DNA from: Isochrysis galbana
Lineage: Eukaryota > Haptophyta > Isochrysidales > Isochrysidaceae
Assembly (NCBI GenBank): GCA_018136815.1
Contig: CM030941.1
Span: forward strand, 1,115,582-1,179,581
Direction: 5' to 3'
DNA: 64,000 bases
Below are positions 21,535 through 32,457 of this stretch, piece by piece (positions within the stretch are counted from its first letter, which is position 1; every line of letters begins with the position of its first letter). Both the position numbers and the translations under genes were made by a program. The notes beneath the pieces are model-generated. The model worked only from the letters and a program-made list of their open reading frames with translations, was not told the DNA's origin and searched no databases.

Positions 21535-21910
21535 CTCTGTGACACACCATGAACGTACCCCGGGCTGATTGAATGCAAAGTCGACTGCTGTGCCGACTGG
21601 TACATAGATAGCAGGGGCATGAAGCTTCGATGCAGCAAGACTTTGAGATAGAAAGCAAAGGGTAGTGATTCTACCCTTCCGACACCAATGAGGACATACT
21701 GCCTCGACCAGAATTCGGTCCACTTTGTAGGCGCCGAGCCCTCTCTATCAAGGTTGCTCGTTGCTCATGCTCATTTGATAAAACGCAGGTGAAAAGCGAG
21801 ACGAGTGGTTATTAACGAACGATTGATAAAATCTGGTGCTTTTTAAATATTGAAAGTAGAACGTGAACAAAAAAACATAGTAGTATGAAGATTCGGGGCT
21901 AACACCTACT
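21535..21910. other. Intergenic
   Basis: AT-richer than average, with several T and A runs. No gene recognised. Confidence 0.4.
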
Positions 21911-21927
21911 ACTACTACTGTCTACAT

Positions 21928-22267
21928 GGACAGACCGCACCCCTCCTCGGGGTACCTAGGTATCCTAGCGTGGAGGTATATCCTCACCGACTTCTATAAC
22001 ATCCAATATGGCAACGCGGACGGCAGGTCCGCTAGGTCGATCTTAAGAGCGATTCTTGCGAGATACCACCTTTTAGTAACGGCAAAAGTCGGGTTCTTTC
22101 GGAGGCTGAAAAAACAACGAGAGAATGTGGGGCTACACGCCCCGAGTAACAAACATATTAAGAAAATGTTAAGTCCGCTCTACATGGTGGACAAAGAGTT
22201 CAACCTAGAAACATCGGAAGACCTCTTGCAGGCGGCAAGAGGTCTGGACATCCGTAACATCACCTAA
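21928..22267 (+). pseudogene. Possible C-terminal end of a retrotransposon protein
   Basis: Basic frame with a cluster GFFRRLKKQR and a Leu-rich end, open at its 5' side into the insertion junction. I do not recognise a reverse-transcriptase or endonuclease motif, as expected if only the C-terminal tail survives. The Met at 21926 lies partly in the target duplication and so is not a native start. Function inferred from position only. Confidence 0.4.
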
Positions 22268-22570
22268 GGCACCTAACACCTCGTTTTAGAAGAAACCACA
22301 GAGGATATAAATGAGGATCCCACTATATACAAGGGAAGACAACCCGAATCAACACTAGCATAAAGGACGAACCACAGTCTCCCGCCCCCTTCTCTCCAAC
22401 TCCCGGCCGAAGCAGTGCGCGCGGCCTCCCCGGAACCAGCTTCTCCGATAAAGAGGGAACTGGGAAAGGGGGAGGGGGTTGTTAGGGGTTAAGGTTGGGT
22501 AGTAGGGAGGTGCACTAGCAAGCTGCCTCACGCCGCATACGTAGCGGGAATTGTTAAGAAGATTTTTTTT
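21928..22570 (+). mobile_element. 5'-truncated LINE-like retroposon S6
   Basis: 643 bases flanked by a 17-base direct repeat ACTACTACTGTCTACAT at 21911-21927 and 22571-22587. It enters mid-frame: an open frame runs from its first base to a stop at 22267 (about 113 codons), followed by a 3' UTR with the shared stem-loop (GGCC, loop with GCAGTGCGC, GGCC near 22403-22424) and the end GTTAAGAAGA plus T8. This is the layout of a 5'-truncated non-LTR retrotransposon whose 3' end is shared with the shorter S and L elements. Confidence 0.7.
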
Positions 22571-22611
22571 ACTACTACTGTCTACATATCTTTCACATTT
22601 CTGCCGACACC

Positions 22612-22745
22612 GCCCTTGTATCCCTTCGCACCACCACCTCCCCTTCCCCCCTTCTTTCCTTTTTCTTCGGTTTCCGGGATCCGGCCCAGGTGCACTACCT
22701 TGGGCCTGGTTCGGAGTGTGGGGTCCGGGCGGCCATCGAAAGGCG
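22612..22745 (-). repeat. S-type retroposon fragment, reverse orientation
   Basis: On the minus strand reads GCCCAAGGTAGTGCACCTGG followed by GGAAACCGAAG, matching S5 at 12945-12995. No T tail or target duplication found. Confidence 0.55.
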
Positions 22746-23850
22746 AGGTAGAGATTGTCAAGATGGAGCTATCACAAGGAGGCCGCAGCGCGGCCCCCTG
22801 TGGCTTGAGGATGAGTAGCGCGGCGCGGCGCGCCGCGCATCTCGTTACTTCATCACACATCAAAAGATACCAAAGGGGGCCACTGTGACCACACAGGGCA
22901 CACTAATAGTATCACGCGCAGATCAAACGCACACACGGGGGGATTGCGTAGGAGACTCACACAAGCGAACAAGGAGAGAAGGGGGGAGATCACGGCTCGA
23001 CTCATGCAGCCCTCTCCCCCTCCTCATCCCAATAATATAAGTTCTAGGGTGCACACCACGCAAAACCACCCGTGACAGGAGCCTCTGTCGATGTAGCTCA
23101 CGAGGAAGCGCAGAAGGGTGCATCATCAGAGGCCGGAGCACATTCCAGCAACCTCAATCTCCCATAATATACCGCCACGCGCGGGGCGAGGGAGGGGGGT
23201 CACTCACCGACGCCATTGCCATTCGTGGGGCGGGAGGGGGTTGTTCGGAGGGGGGATGCAGTTGCCGGGGCCGGGGCAGGTAGGGGGGTACCCTGCGGAT
23301 TCCTTGGACACCCAGGGGACGTGGAAAATAGTGGTTAAAAGGAGTGAGTGACCGGGCTAACATGGAAGAGCAAAAGTCAAAAATACGAGTATAACTTATT
23401 TATCATTATTAGAAAACGAGGCCTTGTGGACCCAGTGACCAGTGACCAGTGAGTCGGTGTCGCAAAATTCCTCGTCATTCGATGTTTGTGCCTCGCATGA
23501 AGGGCCTCACCAAAATATACCGGAGGGGGTCCCGACTGTACTTCGCGCACCGTCTTATTTGAAGGCTGAAGGCCTGAAATTCTCGGTATTTTCAAATTAT
23601 TTTCCGAAAATTTCGCCCGGGACAGGGAACCTCCACTTTTTTTTGCTGATTCATCCTACCGGAATCCATAGGGAGCTTATTTAGCCCTTCATTTACCCAT
23701 TGAAGCTGTTGCCCTCCGCACCCCCATAGTGAGCGACCGGGCTAACAGCTAACAGCTAACATGTCCTGCTTACAACTTACAACGTGTACAACGAACAGTG
23801 TACAGTGTAGGACCACATACCACGTGGATAGTTGTCGTCTTGTAGAGCAT
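22746..23850. other. Intergenic
   Basis: About 1.1 kb without a gene I can support. Contains a GCGCGGCGCGGCGCGCCGCGC palindrome-like stretch near 22818-22840 and ordinary mixed sequence. Confidence 0.4.
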
Positions 23851-23999
23851 CTTGTTGGCTAGCATCCTTAGCCACATACGAGCCATGCACCAACCGCGCA
23901 AACCCCCATCGCAGGGGAGGGGCTCCGTTGCCAATGAGCAATGAGGGCTACGAACCCACAGCACTAGGGTTATACTCGCACGACAAGAAAACTCTGACG
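23851..23999. repeat. Dispersed repeat family H, copy 2
   Basis: Second copy of the block at 167-312, with the same order of landmarks and the AAAACTCTGACG right end. It abuts the 5' side of the IQ/PH gene. Confidence 0.6.
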
Positions 24000-24071
24000 A
24001 TGGACGATGGATGATGGGGGACCGGGATGTACTTTTATACTTCACCTCATGCCGCCTGTTGGTCCGAGAAA

Positions 24072-25280
24072 ATGACCCGAGAGACCCGAGAGCGAGCGGA
24101 AAGTCTTCTCACACGGCGGGCGGAGCCGAGGGCCCGCTCCTCGATGGCCATCTTCGAGTCCGCCCCGAACGCGCCGGAGGAGCTCGGGATCATTGGGACA
24201 CGCGAGCAGATACTGGCCGTTCTTTTGCTGCAAGATCGGATCGCGCAGTGGCGTAGGCGCTTGGCACAGAAGGAGCTTGCACGGCGCGAGGCTGCGGCAA
24301 CTACACTGCAGGCCGCCGAGCGAGGCAGGGAGGGCCGCGTGAAGAGTGATGCGCGCAGGGGGCAGATCGCGCTCGATAGAGCTCGGGCCCAGGCTGCTGC
24401 CGTCATACAAGCTCGCTACCGAGCGAAGCGCGATGCGCTGGTTGCTGCTGCTCGGATATTGATGGCTAGACGGCTCCAAGCCAGAATGCGAGGCGTGGTA
24501 TGTCGGCATGCCCTGCGAGAGGAGGCTGAACGGCGTGAGGCTGAAAGGCGAATGGAAGAAAAACGAGAGGTTGGTAGGAGACCGTCTGAAGCTGGCGAGA
24601 CTGAAGCTGTTGCGGCTCGAAGGTTGGCGGAAGAGGGCGCGGCATGTACTATGTGCCAAGAAAGTGCGGACTGCCATGATGACCAAATGAGGCAAAAAGT
24701 GGCATTCGTCATGCGCAACTTGGACACGGGCGAGTCGATTGAGATGGACATGCCACAAGGCGACCGTGGATCAGCCGTTCTCTCCTGTCTTCATCCGAAC
24801 AAGGATGAATGGGAGCGCCTAAAGGAGAGCTCGAAAGGCGTGTTGGAGAAGCTCGCCGCTGCAAGGACTTGGTCTTTTCGGTCGTATCAACTGTGTGTAT
24901 GGCAAGAGCGATACGTGTATGCCGACGATTCAGCTTTGTGCTATCAGCACCTGAATGGTAAGTCAAGTCGATCCAAGCCGAGCGCCTCTCCTCCGGTACC
25001 CATCAGTGTGGCAATACACCAACTTTTATCGACTTGAACCACTTGCCTCTTAGGAGAAGCTATGCCCATGGGAACTGCAAAGCGTATCCCTTATTCGTCG
25101 ATCGAATTCGTTGGGCCATTCGACGATACTCAATTTGTAGTCAAATGCGCCGAACGAGCGTTTACATTTTTATGTCACTCGAAGGAGGCGCGCACGCAAT
25201 GGATAAAGAATATCGCAGCATTGTCCGGTTGCTCGTCATCAACTGAAGTGTGCCATAAATCTCACACAATGGGGTCCTAA
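24072..25280 (+). CDS. IQ-motif and PH-domain protein
   Basis: Exons 24072-24957 and 25054-25280; intron GTAAGT...CTTAG, 96 bases; 370 residues. A Met at 24027 is also in frame but lies next to a repeat, so the second Met is preferred. Residues about 60-165 are a long basic helix with IQ-type calmodulin-binding repeats (AAAVIQARYRAKRDALV and following). About 235-365 form a pleckstrin-homology-like domain: FRSYQLCVWQERYVYADDSALCY, then after the splice IPYSSIEFVGPFDDTQFVVK, and the closing helix with the invariant Trp (ARTQWIKNIAAL). The intron sits in the middle of the PH fold, which supports the join. PH domains commonly bind phosphoinositides or proteins; likely a calmodulin-regulated membrane-associated scaffold. 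Partner unknown. Confidence 0.75.
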
Positions 25281-26067
25281 GTGTAGATGCAAGCATCGGC
25301 AGATATGGCCCATGGGCACATAGCCCATGCCGTCCCTGTCTACCGCACGACCCAAAGGTTGACGACGCCTAGCTTTAGCGACGTTGCCCGGACCGATGGC
25401 AACTGTGGCTGTCGGCTGCATGCGATCAGCCTACATCTAAGACGGCCGAGTTTTGAACTCTAGATCTTCTAGAACAACTCGTAGTGTGGGTGGGGAATCT
25501 CCTCTGGGGAATCTCCTGTGGTCACACGAGCGAGCGATGTAACTCCTGTCTCCGATGAGATGCACCTGTCCTCCGCTTTCCGAGCACCTCCTATCCTCGC
25601 CCCTTCCGGTCGTATTTCACATCGGGCAGCTCGAACCTGTCTACGAACAAATGTCCGAAACGCAGTTGCTCTCTTTCTACTGCTTCTATTGCACACGGAG
25701 TGCAAAAAGTTCGTGTCCTACATTTTGACGTGAGCCCGATGCTTAGACCCCGTATTTATCCGGCTCTAGCGGCCGCAATGTGACGAATGGCTGGTATTCC
25801 TCGGAGTATGTCCTACGAGCGCGCGACCATGCGTCGTGTCTGCGCGAGGCGATGTGCCAACAGCGGGGCTGCCAATCTCCTGGTGTATTATTCAAGCTAA
25901 GCGCATCCACGGAATCATGAGCAAATTCTTACCACTAGTAATAATAAAGCAAATAAGCTTTGGTGCCGCTACTGCCACTAGTTATCCACCAAACACGACA
26001 CACATCACACATGACTGCACTGAGACCCAATGCACAAAACTAAGTATGTGGCCGCAACCGCTCAGGT
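25281..26067. other. Intergenic
   Basis: No gene, RNA or repeat copy recognised. Confidence 0.4.
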
Positions 26068-26575
26068 CTAGGCTGCTTTTCTTCTGCCTCGCTGACACCC
26101 CCACATCTCGGGTATGATTCTTACCCTCCTCCCTTCCCTTCCCCCAAAAGAAGTGTGTGGAGGCTTTACTTCTTGTTGAGCGCCGGCATTTTGCAACATC
26201 TCCTCCGCCCCCCGAGGCAGTAACATCTTGTCCGTCTTGGAGAAACGGTAGAATTTCAGTTTCCAAAGTGCGAGGAGGAGCAAGGATGTAGAGCGCGGTG
26301 GTCACTGCAACCCCGATCCCAATCCCAATCCCTTTGATGCCCATCAATGCGGCCGTCGCCAGGAGTAGGAAGAGGGCAATTAAGAGATACACGCCGATGA
26401 GGGGGCCGACCTGTGGAGGATGGAGTGAGGCTGTGGCTGTGGTGTGGCTGGGTGTGAGAGGGAGATGGGATGTAACATGAGATGTATGGCCCACTTGGAG
26501 CATGGAGGGTGAGCCATGGGGAGCCGGGGAAGCGTGCGGGGACGAGACAGAAGACATGGGCGCACTCTCGGCCAT
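26068..26575 (-). CDS. Tentative small two-helix membrane protein, frame shift inside
   Basis: Model: exon 26575-26495 (MAESAPMSSVSSPHASPAPH...), intron 26411-26494 (GTGGGC...CACAG), exon from 26410. Exon 2 opens with a strong hydrophobic stretch (VGPLIGVYLLIALFLLLATA, then a Gly/Ile-rich segment and VAVTTALYI). At about 26285 the hydrophobic character passes into the next frame (LLLLALWKLKFYRFSKTDK, ending at 26068), while the original frame turns polar. Either a base is missing or extra, or a further intron changes frame. Family not recognised. Treat as a hint of a gene rather than a model. Confidence 0.3.
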
Positions 26576-27433
26576 CACGGGGCACTGCAGCACGGGGGCG
26601 GAGACGGGGAGCAAGCGGAGGGGGCACAAGGGGCGCTCGAGCGATGGCGCAGAGCGTACTCGGGACACCGGAGGAAAACGTCACGCGCGGGGGAAAGAGA
26701 GACCTCGCGGGAAAGATATAGACAAAAGGGGGCGGAAACTCAAGGAAGCACTCGGGGAAAGACGGGAAAGGGAAGGGGGGGAGAGGGCTTCCGCGGGGGG
26801 GGGAGCCGGGGAGACAGATGGACTGACTCGGGGCGATGCGGGGGAGAGAGGAACCGGGGCGCGGCGACGGAGAGGGAGTCGCGCGGGAAAACCTAAAAAA
26901 GGAACATACGAGGAGGAAGTGTACAGGGCCCCCCCTTACCCCCAACACGACCATTTCTATGGATCGGGCGACGTCGTACTACTGACTACCCTAGTTGAGC
27001 GAGCGCGCTTTGGCTGCAGGCTGTGCAGTCGTCCCGTTCAGGCAGTAGGTGGCCTTTGGGGTAGGCAGAATAAGCGACGGCGCCCGGGGGGGATTTACGT
27101 CGAGAGGGTTCCCCCCGGCGAGATTGTGCCGCTCCTTCCGACTCCCGTCCGCGTGGATCCAAATGCTGGGGAGTAGGCCTGCTTGAGGCGCGTTAGCGCT
27201 TTTAGCCATGAGCTGCAGATGATAGTGGCACTATATAGTGGCACGACGTATCACACCCGCAAAAAACCGCAGCGCACGTGTGCATGGCTGGGCGAGGGTT
27301 CGAAAAGCTGCAATATTGGTGAGCGGATACACGCGGCAAACTAGTGGCACGCAATGGCCATGCTCGACAACACTAGGCTCTTGTTGCCCACTCTCACTAA
27401 TCCCACTACTTCACCCCGCTGCCTTCAAGTACA
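26576..27433. other. Intergenic, purine-rich
   Basis: GA-rich to about 26900 and then mixed. Arg/Gly-rich frames here follow base composition and are not supported. The right end is the 3' flank of the minus-strand gene at 27434. Confidence 0.4.
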
Positions 27434-28060
27434 TCACAACATGGTCAAATTGCTACCGTCATCCTCGTGTTTCTGTAAGGTGTTTCCACGCGGCTGCAAG
27501 ACCCTGCGCCGGGTAACCAAGATGGCCCAGGCTACGGCTGCAATTGCAGCTAGCATAAATGCCGTCGGTACTTTATGCCTTTCAACCGGTTTGTGACTTT
27601 TCGGGTAGATTTCGCTATGAATTCCAGCAGCGGCAGCTTGATCACCTTTTGGTGTGTTGAGATCTTTTCCATAGAAAGCCCAGCCTAATCTTGAGGCAGC
27701 ATCAGCGGCGAACCCTCCTGAGGCATCAAGTGACGTTGCAAGAAGCCCAGTTCCCGTCTTCCATGCTCCATCAAGATTTGATGCAGGAGGCATACGTGGC
27801 GGTGGAGACGACGGTGGCGATGCACTTTCGTCGGCACCTGCACCAAGCCACGGCCACGAGCCGACAATTCCGGTAGCGACACCACCGGCCTGTCCCATGG
27901 CCCATTGGACGTGAGCCCATGGGTGGGACGGAGGTGGCGAGACAGGCGGGTGAAGAGGGGGCGAAGGGGGTGGTGATGGTGGATGAGGAGGTGACGGCGG
28001 TGGGTTTGGAGAAGGTGGCGGCGAGGGGGGTGGAGGTGGATTATGAGGGGGAGAGGGCGG

Positions 28061-28091
<31 letters not shown>

Positions 28092-28513
28092 GGCGGAGGG
28101 CTTGGCGGAGCGGAGCAACAGTGATCCCAGCACCCATTCCAAGCAACAGCTGCATAGGAGGAGATGCACGTGGACTGGCAAGAGCGCGATTCGGCCTCGA
28201 AGCCGGGACATGGCTTCGTTAGCGGAGCAGCTTGCAAGAGCGGGCTGCCTATGTTCGCCACGCTGAGCATTTCTCTGGCGCCGGGTATCAATGACGTAGA
28301 TGCGCTGAAAGTGTAGCCTGCTGTCAGATCAATGGCATCCGCGCCGAGCCCCAGACCCGTCGCATCCAGGCCGCTGGTCGCACGCTCGACACAGCAGACA
28401 TCCCAACACCCCCATTGGATCACCTTGTCTTGCAGTGTCGCTATGGTACACTCAGAGAAGCAATTGACGCAGGTTGGGTCGAGGGCGGCCGCGGCTCCTG
28501 GCCGGCTTGACAT
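27434..28513 (-). CDS. Proline-rich cell-surface-type protein with two GCWDxCC modules
   Basis: One frame of 359 codons. Residues 14-40 and about 104-132 are two copies of a Cys module, C-x3-C-x(11,12)-GCWD-x-CC (FSECTIATL...GCWDVCC and QSTCISS...GCWDHCC), probably disulphide-bonded. Between about 133 and 200 lies a Pro-rich rod of SPPPPP and PPSPP repeats, like hydroxyproline-rich extensins and the hinge of pherophorins. A Ser/Ala/Gly-rich segment follows, then one membrane helix (about 312-332, FMLAAIAAVAWAILV) with a basic stop (TRRR) and a short polar tail. Suggests a wall- or scale-associated surface protein with a cytoplasmic C-terminus. No signal peptide is visible at the first Met, so an upstream exon may be missing. 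The Cys module family is unknown to me. Confidence 0.7.
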
Positions 28514-29430
28514 GCGGAGCGAGCGCTCGTATGGAGAGAGAGGGCGAGGCCAGAGCCGTCTCCTTCCTTTCCTTCTTCCTCGTTCTTCTCTCCTTTCCTT
28601 GTTTTCAGTCTACTCTAGAGTAGAGTAGGTAGTATGTAGTAGTACATTATTCATTTACTCTGTACGAGTACTCTGTACTCTCTCTAGAAATATTGAAATA
28701 TTAGTATAAGTAGGCCCAATATTAAGTAATCGGTCATCTGAGATGTTCGGGTTTTTGTGCATGATAATGGGTAAGTCGCTAGATGTTCGCCTCCGAGGAG
28801 TTTGAGTCGGGTGGTGCCCCTAGATGTAGATGTGAAAGACAGCGGGTGAGGTCTAGAAAGCGAGCAGAAAGACAGTTGACAGTAAAATGTAAAAACAGCT
28901 GTTTTGGTTTTGGGGGATCGAAAAAAACAGCAAAAAACAGTGCGAAAAACAGTGGGGCAAAATATCACATGTCACATGGGGGGCCTTGTCCCCCCCAGCG
29001 CGGAACGCCTCCGCCCGCGCCCCTCCGCACGTGCCGGCAGCTCCCTGCCCCCTCCCCTCCTGGCGATGGCGAGCCACTCCACCTTCAACCCCAACCCCAC
29101 GCGCGCGAGCCGATCTGCGCGCGTGGTGGAGAGCGACAGCAGCAGCGACGCCGGCGACGGCGACGGCGATGACCACGAGCTCGCGCTTGCGCGTGGCGAA
29201 GCAAGGCACGCGTGGGCTGCGCTCCTCGACGGCGCCACGCACCACGCAGCCGGCCCTCACTCCGCAGGAAGAGGAGGAGTCTGTGCCCGCGCCCGCGCGC
29301 ACGGGCACAGCTCCCGCGCCTGGGAGCATATTCAATGTTCTCCCAACACGTCCCACAGGTCTGAGCCAGCCGGTTTTATCCGGTCGTAAGCGCTCCCTCG
29401 TTTCGAGGTGCTCTGATCCTGTCTATGCTG
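28514..29430. other. Intergenic with AAACAG repeats and a short acidic frame
   Basis: Near 28865-28955 the motif AAAACAG occurs five times. A frame from 29066 (MASHSTFNPNPTRASRSARV, then Ser/Asp-rich) reads to about 29389, but composition-driven alternatives exist in all frames and I do not support it as a gene. It may be the start of a degraded transposon protein. Confidence 0.35.
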
Positions 29431-29839
29431 TCGCATTCGCGAATCGACACTCGTTAGGCTTCGCTCTTCTCTTCTCTCTTCGTCGTTCGGTATTTATCGT
29501 TATAATTCTCTGCTTTCTCTCGTTCTCGGTCAAAAGCTTCGCGTGGACGCACATGATCTTGGGTTGTGGAGCGCTCCCTCTCTCTTTCTCTCGAAGAGAA
29601 GGGAAGTTTCCCCACCTTTCTTCATCCTAGCTCCTAGCTAGGCGCCTCGCAAATAGGTTTAATTCGCTATCTTCCCCGCGTTTCTCTATCTACTTCAGTG
29701 ATTGCAATCAGGTTTAATTTGCAACCTGTTCGTAGTATCTCCCCCTTAGGCCCACCGCATTTTTCTCGTCTTATTCGGTAAGTCTTTTGGAATCCTGTGC
29801 GGCAGGATTGCCCCTCGTTTCCGTTATGGTGCGATTCCC
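29431..29839 (+). repeat. Dispersed repeat family G, copy 1
   Basis: Matches 35068-35452 along its whole length. Landmarks: TCGCATTCGCGAATCGACAC at the start, TCGGTCAAAAGCTTCGC, GAAGTTTCCCCACC, two spaced copies of AGGTTTAATTNGC, CTCCCCCTTAGGC, and GGAATCCTG...GTGCGATTCCC at the end. The first 17 bases also occur at about 39683. No frame is conserved; a non-autonomous mobile element is likely. Confidence 0.75.
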
Positions 29840-30557
29840 CTTAACGTAAACACGCGCGTCGCTTACCTTATTTTGTCTTTTCGTTTTGTGGCCCCCGCCT
29901 CTTGAGTCGTTCTTCGTCTGACGCCGCGCTTTCGCGGTGTCCGCCTGTCGCATCGGGTGTCGACCTGTAAACATAAACATATCGTAAACAGGCGTGAGTG
30001 CTACCTTTCCTCGGATCACATCGTGTCGGTTTTTTTGTCGTTCTTTCTTTTCTCGCCGTTCTCGTCGTTCTCTTACGGGCGTGCGATGCCTGCGCGCGCC
30101 ATAGCCCCCCTCTGAGCCTCTGAGGGGACCCTCGGGTCCCCCCAGAGGGCCAGCTGGGCTAGCGGGCTAGCTCAGGGGGCAGTGGAGACTGGGCCTGGGC
30201 CCCTGGCCTCCCCTGCCTCTCCCTCGCTGGCCTCGCTGGCCCTGGGTGCCCCCATGGCGGCTCGGAGGGTCTGTGTCTCAGGTGGTGAATGGTGAAGGTG
30301 GGGGTCAGTACGATGGGGGTCAAGTTCAGGCGAATGAGTGAGGCTCGCGGTGCGCGTAGGGCGAGAGTCTGGGCAGGATTGATGTCAGCTCAGGCCCCCT
30401 GCCGGTAGGCAGGGGCTGAGGTTGATGTGCAGGCCCACGGCTTCATGCGGGAGAGGGTCATGCTCCACCATGGCCCGCTGTGATTGCACCCGGTGGGTGC
30501 CGAAGGCAGCGGACCAAGACTCGCCATCCGCCACGAGCGAGCTGATCGGAGCCAGTC
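29840..30557. other. Intergenic, partly related to L elements
   Basis: Contains ATCGTAAACAGGCGTGAGTG near 29979-29998, similar to the GTAAACAGGTGCGGGACTTACC block of the L elements (on their antisense strand), followed by T runs and GC-rich sequence. No gene recognised. Confidence 0.35.
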
Positions 30558-31154
30558 GTGGAGATAGCAGCCGGAGTGATGGTGATGGGTGCCACTGGTG
30601 CAGCCTCAGAGGCCGTGGGATCACTCGGACATCCCACGGGAACAGAAGCTGCAGCGGGCAGAGAAGGTTCCCTGAGAGGTTCCTCCTCTGCGGCCGAGGT
30701 CCTCCTGCCGGAGTGGGTCGTGCGCGTCGCGTCCAACTACGTCTACGACCGGATCGACGGACCCAACAAGCGACTCGACCTGCAGATGCGCCCGCGCGCG
30801 CCCGAAGCCGAGCTCAGCGCATGGCCGCACGGGCTGATCGGCCAGTCCTTCGACGGCGACCGAGAACCGCTCAGCGGAAGGCAGGACGAGTATGCAGGCC
30901 AGGAGGTGTGGACGCGCGCCATGGCCGAGGGCGCCATCGAGGGCACCTGGCGGGACTACCTCGTGGACTCTCGCTTCGACGTGCGCTTCCGCTTCTCTCG
31001 CTTCGGCGCGCCCCGGGGATCCACCCGCCCGCGCGACGTCGCCGCGCTCCGCCGCACAGGATGGCAGCCGGAAAGGACCCCGGAGCGGTCGGCCGCGGCG
31101 GTGAGCGATGGAGGCACTGCCGGCGCAAGCGGCCCCGGAGCGTCTTCCCAATGA
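30558..31154 (+). CDS. Uncharacterised domain protein, possibly partial at the 5' end
   Basis: 198 codons. Residues about 50-165 look like a folded domain: VVRVASNYVYDRIDGPNKRL, then WPHGLIGQSFDGD, AMAEGAIEGTWRDYLVDSRF, ending RFRFSRFG. This pattern (His-Gly-Leu-Ile-Gly-Gln-Ser-Phe-Asp and Ala-Glu-Gly-Ala-Ile-Glu-Gly) recalls the C-terminal parts of large, poorly characterised proteins of algae, but I cannot name a family. The first 45 residues are low-complexity. An acceptor upstream could add exons. It is tail to tail with the GNAT-like gene, 95 bases apart; both lack introns. Confidence 0.5.
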   Translation: MEIAAGVMVMGATGAASEAVGSLGHPTGTEAAAGREGSLRGSSSAAEVLLPEWVVRVASNYVYDRIDGPNKRLDLQMRPRAPEAELSAWPHGLIGQSFDGDREPLSGRQDEYAGQEVWTRAMAEGAIEGTWRDYLVDSRFDVRFRFSRFGAPRGSTRPRDVAALRRTGWQPERTPERSAAAVSDGGTAGASGPGASSQ

Positions 31155-31249
31155 GTCGGCCGATCTCGGAAGTTCGCCCAAGGCGTAGCACGCGACACCC
31201 AAACCCTTTTTTTTTGGTAGCGTGGCGCTTGAGTGTGTGCCCAGCCCCG

Positions 31250-31780
31250 CTAGGCACCTGGGGGCGACAGCTCATCGCGATGCGCCTTGACGCGAGTCTC
31301 GCGCCCCAAGCCCCGTCTCGAGGGCGGCGAAGGCGGGAAGTGAGCGAGCACCGAAGGCTCCGACTTGATCGGGTGCGAAAACCAACCCATCCGCAGAAGA
31401 CGGAGCGCGAGCGCATGGCTGGACGGCGTGATGCACTGCTCCAAGTACACACCCCTCCCGAACACATCGGCGACAAGAAAGGCCAGGCTGATGCAGAAAC
31501 GAGTGCCGAGCCCACGCCGCCGGTGGCCAGCGTCCACGACCATCTGCACAATGTCGATGTCCAGCGGACCCTCCAGCCCCCGCCGCGGAACGATCGACCA
31601 ACGGAGCTCCACCTCCACTGCGCCGCAACGCAACTCGAGGTACCGATGCCGGTGCGTCAGATGCGACAAACTCTCGCGCGCGGCCTGCCACTCGGGCAGG
31701 CGTAGCTCCTCCTCCACACACCACCCGCCCAGCGCATCCACCGGCCACTCACCGCACGGGTCTCCCTCCGCCGTCTGCAT
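31250..31780 (-). CDS. GNAT-like N-acetyltransferase
   Basis: 176 residues from the Met at 31780; an earlier in-frame Met at 31879 adds 33 low-complexity residues. Near residues 78-105 the frame has the acetyl-CoA-binding motif A of GNAT enzymes: IDIVQMVVDAGHRRRGLGTR, with the Arg/Gln-x-x-Gly-x-Gly/Ala loop as RRRGLG. It is followed by a helix and strand (GRGVYLEQCITPSS) and a helix ending LRLLRMGW, as in motif B. GNATs transfer acetyl groups to amines; the substrate cannot be inferred. No introns. The Tyr-Leu-Glu-Gln-x-Ile-Thr-Pro string is characteristic of a subgroup I remember from algae and large DNA viruses of algae, so origin by transfer is possible but unproven. Confidence 0.5.
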   Translation of the reverse strand: MQTAEGDPCGEWPVDALGGWCVEEELRLPEWQAARESLSHLTHRHRYLELRCGAVEVELRWSIVPRRGLEGPLDIDIVQMVVDAGHRRRGLGTRFCISLAFLVADVFGRGVYLEQCITPSSHALALRLLRMGWFSHPIKSEPSVLAHFPPSPPSRRGLGRETRVKAHRDELSPPGA

Positions 31781-31895
31781 CTCTCCTCTCCTGGACGGTC
31801 CGTCTGGGGTCCTCTGTGGTGTGCCCCCGAGCCGCCGCGCTCGACCGCGAGTCCAGGCGAAGGGGAAGGGGGAGGGCAAGGGGGAAGGGAAGGGG

Positions 31896-32007
31896 GAGAG
31901 AGCCGGCGGCAGGAGAGAGAGCCGGCGGCAGGACAGGAGAGAGCCGGCGGCAGGACAGGAGAGAGCCGGCGGCAGGACAGGAGAGAGCCGGCGGCAGGAC
32001 AGAGAGA
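31896..32007. repeat. Minisatellite, unit about 20-22 bases
   Basis: Five to six tandem copies of GAGAGCCGGCGGCAGGACAG with small length differences, in the upstream flank of the GNAT-like gene. Confidence 0.9.
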
Positions 32008-32357
32008 GCCCGAGCTAAACGCGCGCGCTTTTTGCGCGCGCTTTCCACCGCGTTCTTTTGGGAGCGGCCCTCGTAACGAAACGCGGGTGGAGTGTGTTTG
32101 TATTCAGTGTCGGTAGCGCACGTCATGCCCCCCACTGCGCGTGCGCGAGGATCAATCCGGAGGCGTCTTCCTCCCCGCGCGCTTTCTTCTTTTTTTCGCC
32201 GCGCGGACTCGCACCGCGGACTCGCCCCGCGGACTCACCCCAGCGTTTCGTTACGGGTTTTATATAGCCGACGTTTATGACAAAAAAAAACTGGCACCGA
32301 ATGAAGGCAAGGCGCCTGTTCCGGGTGGCAAGATCGGGAGAGAAAGAAGCCAACACG

Positions 32358-32457
32358 NNNNNNNNNNNNNNNNNNNNNNNNNNNNNNNNNNNNNNNNNNN
32401 NNNNNNNNNNNNNNNNNNNNNNNNNNNNNNNNNNNNNNNNNNNNNNNNNNNNNNNNN
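32358..32457. other. Assembly gap
   Basis: Exactly 100 Ns, a conventional scaffold gap of unknown true length. Confidence 0.99.

Noticed and set aside
26502..27176. Arg/Gly-rich frame on the plus strand
   Set aside because: Composition of a GA-rich tract; no domain, and the minus strand has the better (still weak) candidate.
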